Of a DNA stretch of 56,999 nt, positions 49,262-56,999 are shown in pieces. Location of the stretch: positions 1 through 56,999 of the forward strand of contig DAITAO010000010.1 of assembly GCA_036824245.1 (NCBI GenBank). The letters run 5' to 3'. Below the pieces are notes generated by a model. It did no database searches and had not been told where the DNA came from. It was given only the letters and a program-made list of their open reading frames with translations. A program made the translations under genes and the position numbers. This stretch comes from JACVRM01 sp036824245. GTDB lineage: Bacteria > Actinomycetota > Thermoleophilia > Gaiellales > Gaiellaceae. Position 1 is the first letter of the stretch, and every line of letters starts with the position of its first letter.

Positions 49262-52144
49262 CTACGGCGTTGCGGGGCCGGGAACGACGACCTCGCGCTC
49301 GAGTAGCCAGCCGTCCTCGTGGCGCCGCCAGATCTCGAGCAGGAAAGGACCTGGGACTCCGTCACCCTCGTCGTCGAGGGCACGCTCGTAGCAGACGGCC
49401 GCCTCCCGCTCCCCGCGCGTGACGATCATGCGCTGTCGGGCTTCCACACGCAGCCCCGGTGAGCCGGCGGCGCGCACCAGCGCTTCGTCGCGCGAGAACG
49501 CGCGGAAGCCGCCCTCGCCCTCTTCGAGCCCTTGGTATCGGGGAGCGAGGAAGCGTTCGATCCCGCCCGCCTCGTACGCCCACGTTGCCAGGTACTGGTC
49601 GTGGACGGCAGCGAGGGCGGCGTCCGGTTGCTCCGCAGCGGCCGCCGGGAGTCGGTCTGCCTCGTCGAATCCGAGCCGGCGGGCGTGTTCGCGCGCCCGC
49701 GCGAGGAATCGATCAGCCTCTTCCGCGAGCCGCGCCGCGTCGGGCGATCCGGCTTCGAGCGCCGCGTCACGCGCGCGGCTGAGATGGTTCGCGAGGACGC
49801 CGGCGTGATGCTCGACGCGATCCCGGACGGCGCCCTCGACCCACACAGCCGCCTGGTGGTGCTTGGCGGCACGATCGCCGGCGGACAGGCCGGCGTCGAC
49901 GGCGTCCCGTACGAGCGAGTGCAGGAACGAGTACTCGGCCTCTCCCGAGAAGGAGGCAACCGGCTCGGCGTGCAGCAGCTCGCTCCGAGCCAGCTCGTCG
50001 AGAGCGCGGCAGGCCTCCTGAGCCGAGATGCCGGCGAGCGCCCCGACAGCGCCCGCCCAGAACGTGTTGCCCACGACCGCGCCGTCCTCGAGCGGGCGGC
50101 GCAACTCCGGCGAAAGTCGGTCCAGGCGCCCTGCGATCACGTCGGCGAGCGCATCCGGCGGTGCGGTGCCGTCCGCCTCCCGCAGCAGCCGCGCGGCCTC
50201 TACTGCGTAGAGCGGGTTACCACGGGCGCTCGCGGCGACCGAGGCGCCGGCGCCGTCGACGAGAGCCGCCGCGAGGCGTTCGATCTCATCGTCCTCCAGA
50301 GCCGCCAGCATCGTCTGCGTGAGGTTGGCCCGCCGGCGGCCCCAGGCCGGATGGCGCTCGAACAGGCCCGGCCGAGTCGCGCAGAGGACGAGCAGCGGGA
50401 CACGGCCCGCGGAGTCGGCCAGGTGCTCGAGGAAGTTGAGCAGCCCTTCACCGGCGCAGTGCAAGTCGTCGATGACGCAGACGAGCGGGCGTTGCTCGGC
50501 GACAAGCTCCAGAAAGCGGCGCCACGCCGCAAACGCCTCATCCCGCTCGAGCCGCTCCGGGCAGCCGTCGACCTGCGCCCCGACGAGCGGCGCGAGCCTG
50601 GCGGTCAGCCACTCGCGCTCCCCGGCGGCGCCCGTCAGCGTGCGGACAGCGGTCGCGAGCTTGGTGCCTGCCTCGGCAGCCGTATCCGATTCGAGGATGC
50701 CAGTCTGCGTCTTGACGATCTCGCCGAGCGCCCAGAACGCGACCCCAGGGCCGTACGGAGGACAGCGACCCTGTCGCCACACCGCGAGCTCGCGCTGCTC
50801 GCTGACGTAGGCGCGGAACTCGCGGATGAGGCGCGTCTTGCCGATGCCCGCGTCTCCGACGAGCACGATCGTCTGCGGCGCCCTCTCCTGGAGCACACGT
50901 GCGTAGGTGCCCTTGAGTAGCGCCAACTCCGCCCCGCGGCCGACGAAAGGCGTGTCGCGGGTCTGGCCGATGTCGGTGTCCGCGCGGACCGCGGTCGCAC
51001 GGTGGACCGCGAGCGGCTCCGGCTTGCCCTTCACGACTACCGACGGCAGCTCCTCGTATGTGACCACGTCATGCGTCGCCTCGTACGTCGTTTGGCCGAC
51101 CACCACCGTGCCGACGGGCGCAGCACCCAGCAGCCGGGCTGCGGTGTTGACGGCGTCCCCGGTGACGAGCCCTTCGCCCTCCTCGAAGCGTGCTCCCAGC
51201 GCCACAACGACGTCGCCCGTGTTGACCGCCGCCCGCACTGCTACCTCTCTGAAGGCGTCGTCCTCGTTCAGCTCTACGACCACGTAGGGCAGGCGCAGCG
51301 CCGCGCGCACGGCCCGCTCCGCGTCGTCACCACGCGCGACCGGCGCTCCGAAGACCGCCATCACGGCGTCGCCGAGAAACTTCTCGACCGTGCCGCCGTA
51401 CAGCTCGATCTCCTGCTTGATGCGGCCGAAGTACGGCCGCAGAAGCGCACGCATCTCCTCCGAGTCCCCGCTCGAGGACCGCAGGGAGAAGTCGACCAGA
51501 TCGGCGAAGAGCACCGAGACCTCGCGGCGCTCCTCCAGCTCCACCGGTGCGTGGACCACGACGTCCTCGGGCTGGGCGCGGCGTGCGCGGCGGCTGGGCG
51601 CGCGAGGCTGCCAGACCGGGGCCCGCTCGACCCTGCCGGGCAAGGGAATCGCGTCCAGGCCTGCGTACCGGAAGCGCCGGCGGGTGCGCTCATACGTCGT
51701 CTGGCAGACCGCGACGCCGTTCACGGGCGCAGCCCCCTGTAGCGCGCCCGCGATGTTGACGATGTCGCCGCTGACGAGCCCGACGCCGCCTGCATCGCCC
51801 TCGCCCCCGACGAGCACCCATTCCGAATTGACGCCGACGCGGACTGCCAGATCGAGCGCCGGCTCGGCTTCGTTCAGGTCGGCGACGAGCTCGGGAATCC
51901 GCAGAGCGGCGCGAACCGCCCGCTCCTGATCGTTCCCTTCCTGCTCCACGACACCGAACACGGCCACCACTGCGTCGCCGATGAACTTCTCGACGCTGCC
52001 TCCGTGAGCGTCGATCTCAGCCCTGGCTCGCGCATGGAAGGGGCGTTGAAGCGCGCGAACCACCTCGGGGTCCGTGCCGTGGGAACGCGACGTGAAGCCA
52101 ACCAGGTCGGCGTAGATGACGGAGACGAGCCGCTTCTCGTTCAC
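49262..52144 (-). CDS. Tandem class III adenylate/guanylate cyclase with AAA ATPase regulator
   Basis: Predicted 960 residues from GTG at 52144 (AAGGGG upstream; GTG at 52195 also possible). Two cyclase homology domains: first about 1-180 with metal Asp13 (YADLVGFTS) and Asp57 (FIGDAVV), second about 205-385 with Asp215 and Asp259. Transition-state residues are intact in the second (Asn333, Arg337, VNTAARL) but the first has Asn130 with Ala134 in place of Arg, so it may be inactive. An AAA_16-type ATPase follows (VGDAGIGKTRL about 429-439; Walker B VCVIDDLH), then a helical region and a C-terminal SnoaL/NTF2-like domain (about 830-960). Probably a cytoplasmic signalling enzyme. Confidence 0.85.
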   Translation of the reverse strand: MNEKRLVSVIYADLVGFTSRSHGTDPEVVRALQRPFHARARAEIDAHGGSVEKFIGDAVVAVFGVVEQEGNDQERAVRAALRIPELVADLNEAEPALDLAVRVGVNSEWVLVGGEGDAGGVGLVSGDIVNIAGALQGAAPVNGVAVCQTTYERTRRRFRYAGLDAIPLPGRVERAPVWQPRAPSRRARRAQPEDVVVHAPVELEERREVSVLFADLVDFSLRSSSGDSEEMRALLRPYFGRIKQEIELYGGTVEKFLGDAVMAVFGAPVARGDDAERAVRAALRLPYVVVELNEDDAFREVAVRAAVNTGDVVVALGARFEEGEGLVTGDAVNTAARLLGAAPVGTVVVGQTTYEATHDVVTYEELPSVVVKGKPEPLAVHRATAVRADTDIGQTRDTPFVGRGAELALLKGTYARVLQERAPQTIVLVGDAGIGKTRLIREFRAYVSEQRELAVWRQGRCPPYGPGVAFWALGEIVKTQTGILESDTAAEAGTKLATAVRTLTGAAGEREWLTARLAPLVGAQVDGCPERLERDEAFAAWRRFLELVAEQRPLVCVIDDLHCAGEGLLNFLEHLADSAGRVPLLVLCATRPGLFERHPAWGRRRANLTQTMLAALEDDEIERLAAALVDGAGASVAASARGNPLYAVEAARLLREADGTAPPDALADVIAGRLDRLSPELRRPLEDGAVVGNTFWAGAVGALAGISAQEACRALDELARSELLHAEPVASFSGEAEYSFLHSLVRDAVDAGLSAGDRAAKHHQAAVWVEGAVRDRVEHHAGVLANHLSRARDAALEAGSPDAARLAEEADRFLARAREHARRLGFDEADRLPAAAAEQPDAALAAVHDQYLATWAYEAGGIERFLAPRYQGLEEGEGGFRAFSRDEALVRAAGSPGLRVEARQRMIVTRGEREAAVCYERALDDEGDGVPGPFLLEIWRRHEDGWLLEREVVVPGPATP

Positions 52145-52369
52145 CGGTGCCCCTTCGGGTAGTGCTGCCGAGCCTGTATTGCCTGGAGGAGGCACTAGGC
52201 CATTCTCCCTCCTCGGACGCTCAGTCGAAAGGGCCCGGCATGTGCCCCGGGGCGTGTCTCGACTCGCGCGGCAAAGGCGCGCGTGACGGCCGCGAGCGAT
52301 GGACGTACGACGCAAGCTCCACGACAGCCCAGCGCGCGACCCAGGCAGCGAGCCCGAGCGTGGCGACCG

Positions 52370-52963
52370 CTACCAGGTGGGAGCGGCGCACCACGCTTCC
52401 AGACGCTCGACGGCCGCACGAAGCTCCTCCTCAATGAGGCGGTAGGGGCGCGCGTAGTCGACCAGGTCGACGCGCGTGCCGGGATCCTCCCCGCGCGCCG
52501 CAGCGATCACGTAGGCGATGGGCAGCGAGTGCAGGACGGCGAGCACCTGGCGCTCCGGCCGCTCCGACAGGCGCCGGAAGCCGACTGCGTACCGCGTCGC
52601 GATCGCCAGACGGCTTTCGCCGCCGCCCGTCGGCTCGTCGCCCGAGGAGTGACTCCAGGCCCAATCGCGGTAGGCGTCGAGTGGCCCACCTTCGAACTCG
52701 CCGTAGCGCGGGTCGTTGAGCTCCGGCCAGACCTCGATGCGCACGGGCCTTCCATCCAGCGCCAGCTCCGCTGTGCGCCTGGTGCGCTCGAACTCCGTGA
52801 CGACGCACAGATCGAGCCGCGCGCCGCGCAGCTCCTCGCCGAGGCGCCCCGCCTGGCGCTCGCCGGCGACCGTCAGCGGGGCGGACGCACGCGGGTCGCC
52901 GTTCACCGCCCGCCGCGCGCTCGGCTCGCTCTCACCATGGCGGACGAGGATCGCGGTACGCAT
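52370..52963 (-). CDS. Histidine phosphatase (phosphoglycerate mutase-like)
   Basis: Predicted 197 residues. AILVRHGESE holds the phospho-acceptor His9 (RHG), EFERTRRTAELAL and GEFEGGPLDAYRDW follow, GESRLAIATRYAVGF is the helix before the second catalytic His in VLAVLHSLPIAYVI. The last 45 residues are helical. Substrate cannot be told from sequence; small members act as phosphatases of sugar phosphates, cobalamin precursors or signalling phosphohistidine. ATG at 52963. Divergent from the decarboxylase gene with 28 nt between. 225 nt of featureless sequence separate it from the cyclase gene. Confidence 0.85.
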   Translation of the reverse strand: MRTAILVRHGESEPSARRAVNGDPRASAPLTVAGERQAGRLGEELRGARLDLCVVTEFERTRRTAELALDGRPVRIEVWPELNDPRYGEFEGGPLDAYRDWAWSHSSGDEPTGGGESRLAIATRYAVGFRRLSERPERQVLAVLHSLPIAYVIAAARGEDPGTRVDLVDYARPYRLIEEELRAAVERLEAWCAAPTW

Positions 52964-52991
52964 CGTGACGAAGGGTAGAGTCGGAGCCGTG

Positions 52992-54471
52992 GTGGACGGG
53001 AGCGAGCGCGGGTCACCAGTCGAGCTCGACCCCGAGCAGTTCCGGGCGCTGGGGCACGAGCTCGTCGACGAGATCGCCGGGCTGCTCGGCGATCTGAGCA
53101 GCCCGTCGGCCCGGCCGGTCACACCCGGCGAGTCGGTCGCCGACGTGCGGGAGGTCCTCGGCGGCGCGAGCCTGCCTGACCGCGGTGAATCGCCCGAAAC
53201 CCTCCTCCGCGAAGCTCGCGAGCTGCTGTTCGAGCATTCGCTGTTCACCGGGCACCCTCGCTTCTGGGGCTACGTGATCGGAGCGCCCGCGCCGCTCGGC
53301 GCGCTGGCCGACCTGCTGGCCGCGGCGGTCAACCCGAATCTCGGCGGCTTCCCGCTGTCGCCGGTAGCGACGGAGATCGAGCGCCAGACCGTGCGCTGGC
53401 TGGCAGAGCTGATCGGCTACCCGAGCGACTGCGGCGGCCTGCTGGTGAGCGGCGGCAACATGGCCAACTTCGTGGGCTTCCTCGCCGCACGCCGCGCGAA
53501 GGCGCCTTGGGACGTCCGCGCACGCGGCGTGGGCGAAGGCCGGCTGCGCGTCTACTGCTCCGAGGAAACGCACACGTGGATCCACAAGGCAGCCGACATG
53601 TTCGGTCTCGGCACCGATGCGATCCGCTGGGTGCCGGCCGCCGGCGACCTGCGGATGGACGTCGCCGCGCTACGCGCGCTGATCGCGGAGGACCGGGCGG
53701 CCGGCAATCAACCGTTCCTCGTCGTCGGCACCGCCGGCTCGGTCAGCACGGGCGCCGTTGACCCGCTGCGCGAGCTGTCCGGCCTGTGCCGTGACGAGGA
53801 CCTGTGGCTCCACGTCGACGGCGCGTACGGCGCGCTCGCGGCGGCCGCGCCGAGCGCGCCCGACGACCTGCGCGCCCTGGACCTGGCCGACTCGATCGCG
53901 CTCGACCCGCACAAGTGGCTCTACGTGCCGGCCGAGGCCGGGTGCGCGCTCGTTCGCAACCCGGACGACCTGCTCGAGACGTTCGACTACACGCCGCGCT
54001 ACTACCACCTCGATCTGGAGGAGCTGCATTACTACAAGTACGGCCCCCAAAACACGCGAGGGTTCCGCGCTCTGAAGGTCTGGCTCGCGCTCCGGCACAT
54101 CGGCCGGGACGGCTACGCGCGGCTGATCCAGGAGGACATCGACCTCGCACGGCGTCTGGGCGAGCTGGTCGCCGCCCATCCCGAGCTCGAGCCCGGCCCC
54201 GCCGGACTCAGCGACCTTCCGCTACGTACCGGAGGGCGAGCAGGACGAGGACGCACTCGACGGCCTCAACGAGGAGCTGGTCGGACGCATCCAGCGAAGC
54301 GGCGAGGCTTTCGTCTCGAACGCAGTGGTGGACGGGCGCTACTTCCTGCGCGCATGCATCACGAACTTCCGGACGACCCGCACGGACATCGAGGCGCTTC
54401 CGGAGATCGTCACGAGACTCGGCTCTGAGCTAACCGGAAGTGGCAAGCTCTCTTCGGCCGCGGAGCGATAA
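52992..54471 (+). CDS. Group II PLP-dependent decarboxylase, +1 frameshift near C-terminus
   Basis: About 490 residues when the shift is ignored. HPRFWGYVIGAPAPLGALADLL, ETHTWIHKAADMFGLG (His stacking on PLP) and LHVDGAYGALA, IALDPHKWLYVPAEAG (PLP Lys about 308) are aromatic-L-amino-acid/glutamate decarboxylase motifs. After residue about 404 the original frame continues as meaningless Arg/Gly sequence to 54428, while another frame resumes at 54205 with the expected SATFRYVPEGEQDEDALDGL...NAVVDGRYFLRACITNFRTT and stops at 54469-54471. One extra base lies between about 54189 and 54215 (a CCCGGCCCC run). Start GTG 52992 (GGAG upstream) or 52989. Confidence 0.85.
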
Positions 54472-54539
54472 AGCCGCACCTGCAAGAGCGATCCGCCGGC
54501 AAAACAACGAAACGCCCACTCAGCGGCCTTTTCGAGCGA

Positions 54540-55319
54540 TCAAAACAGCACGCTCCGGTAGGTGATCGTGCGCCGCATGCCGATTGCCTCGTAGAGGCGG
54601 ATCGCGGCCTCGTTCTCGCGCCGCACGAACAGACACACCGTGGGCACGCGCTGCAGGAGGTAGTGGCACAGGTCGCACATTCCGCGCCGGCCGTAGCCCC
54701 GCCCGCGCACCTGCGGGTCGACCCACACCTGCTGGATCTGCACCGCGCGCGGCGTCCACGCTGACGCCTCCGCCTTGAAGAGGATCGTCTCGTCCTCGGC
54801 CCACAGCCACGAGCGGCCCTCCTCGATCTGGGCCTGGGTGCGCCACCGGAAGGCGTCGGTGTCCCGCGCCAGTGGATCGATGCCCAGCTCACCCTCGTGG
54901 GCTGCCGCGCAGGCCGGCACGAGCAGCTCGAGATCCGCAAGAGTCGCCGCGCGCAGCCCAGTCTGCGCCGGCTCTGGCTGGTCGTCGATCACGAAGACCG
55001 GCTGCAGCGGGCGGTCTTCTCTGGGGGCCGGCAGCCGTCCCCGTGCCGCCTCCCAGAGCTCGGTGACGGCGTGTTCCTCTCCGATCAGCATGCGCGGCCT
55101 CGCACCGGCCGCCGCCTCGGCGAACGCGCCGCAGCCCTCGCCGGAGGGGACGACGTTGGCGCCCACGTGGCACAGCGCGCTGAGGCGGCCCCTGCGCTCC
55201 ACGGCCAGGAAGCGGCCCGTGTGGCGGCGCGCGGAGTCCTCCAGGAAGACCCGCTCCACTGGATCGCCCGCGCAGAAGTCGAGGATCTGATCGAGCGAAG
55301 GCTCGACGAGTCCCAGCAT
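54540..55319 (-). CDS. DUF4081-containing GNAT acetyltransferase
   Basis: Predicted 259 residues. The N-terminal DUF4081 domain (about 1-115) includes CAGDPVERVFLEDSARRHTGRFLAVERRGRLSALCHVGANVVPSG. The C-terminal GNAT domain (about 120-259) has ATLADLELLVPACAAAHEGELGIDPL, VQIQQVWVDPQVRGRGYGRRGMCDL (acetyl-CoA pyrophosphate loop RGRGYG) and FVRRENEAAIRLYEAIGMRR. This two-domain plan is typical of actinobacteria; substrate unknown. ATG start. Convergent with the decarboxylase gene and divergent from the nucleoside phosphorylase gene, 53 nt apart. Confidence 0.85.
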   Translation of the reverse strand: MLGLVEPSLDQILDFCAGDPVERVFLEDSARRHTGRFLAVERRGRLSALCHVGANVVPSGEGCGAFAEAAAGARPRMLIGEEHAVTELWEAARGRLPAPREDRPLQPVFVIDDQPEPAQTGLRAATLADLELLVPACAAAHEGELGIDPLARDTDAFRWRTQAQIEEGRSWLWAEDETILFKAEASAWTPRAVQIQQVWVDPQVRGRGYGRRGMCDLCHYLLQRVPTVCLFVRRENEAAIRLYEAIGMRRTITYRSVLF

Positions 55320-55372
55320 GGGTCGATCGTTGCAAGCCGGGCCGCCCGGCGCGAGCCACTAGTGTCCGCGCT

Positions 55373-56086
55373 GTGCCGATCCACCTGCGCGCCGAGCCCG
55401 GCGACTATGCCGAGGCCTGCCTGCTGCCGGGCGATCCGCTGCGCGCGCGCTACATAGCGGAGTCGTTCCTCGAGGGCGCCCGCGAGGTGAACAGCGAGCG
55501 GAGCCTGCTCGGGTACACGGGCCGGTACCGCGGACGATCCGTTTCGGTACAGGCCTCCGGGATGGGCTGTCCCTCCGCGGGCATCGTGATCGAGGAGCTC
55601 ATCCAGCTAGGCGTCCAGCGCATCGTGCGCGTTGGCACGTGCGGGGGCTTGCAGGCGGATCTTCAGATCGGCGACCTGATCGTCGCCCTCTCGGCGGTGC
55701 CGGCGGATGCCACGGCCACGCACCTGATCGGCGGAGAGCCTCACGCCCCGACCGCCGACTGGGAGCTCATCCACGGCGCCGTGCACCAGGCGAAGGAGCT
55801 CGGCAAGCGCGCACGCGTAGGACCCATCGTCTCGAGCGACGTCTTCTACAACCCTGACCGCGGCCAGTACGCACGCTGGTCGGAGCGCGGAATACTGGCC
55901 GTCGAGATGGAAGCGGCGATGCTCTTCACGCTCGGAGCGCTACGCAAGATTCAGGCCGGCTGCCTGCTGATCGTGAGTGATGTGGTCGTGGACGGCGAGT
56001 TCGTGCGCATCTCCGACGAGGAGATGAAGCGCGCGGTCGACGAGATGACCGAGCTCGCGTTGGCGACGGTGACCGCCGAGCATTGA
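55373..56086 (+). CDS. Purine-nucleoside phosphorylase, DeoD-like
   Basis: Predicted 237 residues, hexameric PNP family. CLLPGDPLRARYIAESFLEGAREVNSERSLLGYTGRYRG is the DeoD-type phosphate and dimer region, GMGCPSAGIVIEEL, RVGTCGGLQ and LAVEMEAAMLFTLGAL (ribose-binding Met-Glu) follow. The acid-base Asp lies in LLIVSDVVVDG, where the usual following residue (His in some relatives) is changed. Phosphorolysis of purine nucleosides; a uridine phosphorylase role cannot be excluded. GTG start. Its stop overlaps the next gene's TTG start. Confidence 0.85.
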   Translation: MPIHLRAEPGDYAEACLLPGDPLRARYIAESFLEGAREVNSERSLLGYTGRYRGRSVSVQASGMGCPSAGIVIEELIQLGVQRIVRVGTCGGLQADLQIGDLIVALSAVPADATATHLIGGEPHAPTADWELIHGAVHQAKELGKRARVGPIVSSDVFYNPDRGQYARWSERGILAVEMEAAMLFTLGALRKIQAGCLLIVSDVVVDGEFVRISDEEMKRAVDEMTELALATVTAEH

Positions 56087-56997
56087 GCGGCACCGTCTTC
56101 CTCGTCAACCCGGCGTCGGGTAACGGGGCTACGGGCCGCTGGTGGCCGAAGGTCGAGCGACGCGCGGCCGAGCTGGGGCTGGAGCCTCGGACGGTCGTGA
56201 GCAGCGGACCTGGAGAGCTCGTGGAGCAGGCGCGCCGCGCCGCCGACGACGGCGCGGAGGTCGTAGTGGCCGTCGGAGGTGACGGCACGGTTCACGACGT
56301 GGCCAACGGCCTCCTGCAGGCGGCGCGCACCCCGCCGCCGGACCTCGGCGTGGTCGCGCGCGGGACGGGCGACGACTTCGTGCGGGCGCTCGGCATCCCG
56401 ACCGGGCCGGACGCGCTCTCCACCCTTCTCGAGGGCCGCACTCGCGCGATCGACGTCGGACGCGTCCAGTATCGGGCCGCCGACGGAACCGACGGCCGCG
56501 CCTATTTCGTGAGCATGGCCGGCGTGGGGATGAGTGGCGCTGTGGCACGCCGCCTGTTCACGACGTCCAAGGCGCTCGGCGGCCGCATGGCAGGGCTCAT
56601 CGCCACCTTCGCCGTGTTCAGCCGGTGGACCAACGCCGAGCTGAGCGTCACGGTCGACGACGAGCACAGGGAGGGTCTCATGGAGGACGTGCTCGTCGGC
56701 AACACGGAGTTCCACAACGGCGGCATGCGCCTCTGTCCCGGCGCCCTGCCGGACGACGGCCTCTTCGACGTGCTTCTGATCGGCGACGTCTCGAAGGCCG
56801 ATCTGGTGCGGACGTTGCCCAAGCTCTACCGCGGCACCCACCTGTCGCACCCCAAAGCCGAGCTGGTGCGGGGCGCGACCGTGACCGTCGACTCGGGAGC
56901 CGCTCTCCCGATCGAGCTCGACGGCGAGCAGCCCGGCACGACCCCGGTGCGGTTCGAGATCGTGCCTGGTGCGCTGCGCGTCCGCGTGCCCGCTTAG
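56083..56997 (+). CDS. Diacylglycerol/lipid kinase (DagK/YegS family)
   Basis: Predicted 304 residues. VFLVNPASGNGATGRWWPKV and VVAVGGDGTVHDVANGLLQ (GGDGT nucleotide loop) begin the family fold; LGVVARGTGDDFVRALGIP is the usual GTGNDFAR with Asn changed to Asp. VLVGNTEFHNGGMRLCPGALPDDGLFDVLLIGD and IELDGEQPGTTPVRFEIVPGALRV end it. It phosphorylates a lipid at the inner membrane surface. TTG start overlapping the phosphorylase stop (TTGA). Complete: the TAG stop is two bases from the window edge. Confidence 0.87.
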   Translation: MSGTVFLVNPASGNGATGRWWPKVERRAAELGLEPRTVVSSGPGELVEQARRAADDGAEVVVAVGGDGTVHDVANGLLQAARTPPPDLGVVARGTGDDFVRALGIPTGPDALSTLLEGRTRAIDVGRVQYRAADGTDGRAYFVSMAGVGMSGAVARRLFTTSKALGGRMAGLIATFAVFSRWTNAELSVTVDDEHREGLMEDVLVGNTEFHNGGMRLCPGALPDDGLFDVLLIGDVSKADLVRTLPKLYRGTHLSHPKAELVRGATVTVDSGAALPIELDGEQPGTTPVRFEIVPGALRVRVPA

Positions 56998-56999
56998 GC

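Noticed and set aside
54189..54215. Programmed +1 frameshift in the decarboxylase
   Set aside because: No known +1 slippery motif (such as a rare or stop codon at the site) is visible; an indel in the C/G run explains it more simply. The frameshift itself is reported as a finding.
1..56999. tRNA or rRNA genes
   Set aside because: No cloverleaf-like segments or rRNA signature sequences were seen in the intergenic gaps; a covariance-model scan would settle it.

Overview
High-GC DNA dense with genes on both strands. Many genes start with GTG or TTG, and neighbours often overlap by 4 nt (ATGA, GTGA, TTGA). A DUF2469 protein, a DUF4081-GNAT acetyltransferase, a folP-folB-folK/ftsH/hpt/tilS neighbourhood and an LPxTG-anchored protein point to a deep-branching actinobacterium. 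Thermoleophilia (Gaiellales/Solirubrobacterales-like) is my best guess from gene content; no rRNA or tRNA is present to confirm it.

Region 1 (1-8.8 kb) holds surface and secreted proteins: a small anchored protein, a DUF2334-type deacetylase-like protein, a 1,805-residue secreted protein with duplicated modules, nested LamG domains and a C-terminal metallophosphoesterase, a possible eroded single-pass protein, and a CelD-type acyltransferase.

Region 2 (about 8.8-35.5 kb) is a large exopolysaccharide/glycan locus. It has two polyprenyl-phosphate sugar-1-phosphate transferases, two O-antigen-ligase/polymerase-like membrane proteins, one flippase, a Wzz/BY-kinase fusion with an LMW protein-tyrosine phosphatase, eight glycosyltransferases, a PIG-L deacetylase, an XrtA-type polysaccharide deacetylase and a putative GHL15 glycoside hydrolase. 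It also carries a nucleotidyltransferase, NAD-dependent epimerase/dehydratase, PLP aminotransferase, sugar N-formyltransferase and methyltransferase, which together could make an N-formylated, possibly methylated amino sugar. A small LPFTG protein lies inside the locus.

Region 3 (35.5-49.3 kb) is a housekeeping block mostly on the minus strand: tilS, hpt, DUF2243, a 46-residue protein, ftsH, folP, folB, folK, DUF2469, coaX, greA, lysS. Plus-strand genes are interleaved: two paralogous PDDR-repeat membrane-anchored proteins, a subtilisin and a DUF4234 protein. folE, often next to ftsH/folP in actinobacteria, is absent. Between the DUF4234 gene and ftsH lies a 331-bp inverted-repeat element that contains both stop codons.

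Region 4 (49.3-57 kb) has a tandem class III cyclase/ATPase regulator, a histidine phosphatase, a PLP decarboxylase with a +1 frameshift near its C-terminus, a DUF4081-GNAT protein, a purine nucleoside phosphorylase and a diacylglycerol-kinase-like lipid kinase.

The less ordinary signals are the PDDR-repeat protein pair, the LamG-inside-Ig-like architecture with exact DNA duplications, the 24-bp repeat/hairpin leader before lysS, a 30-bp tandem array at 26.6 kb, the inverted-repeat element at 44.2-44.5 kb, and folK without a recognisable start codon.
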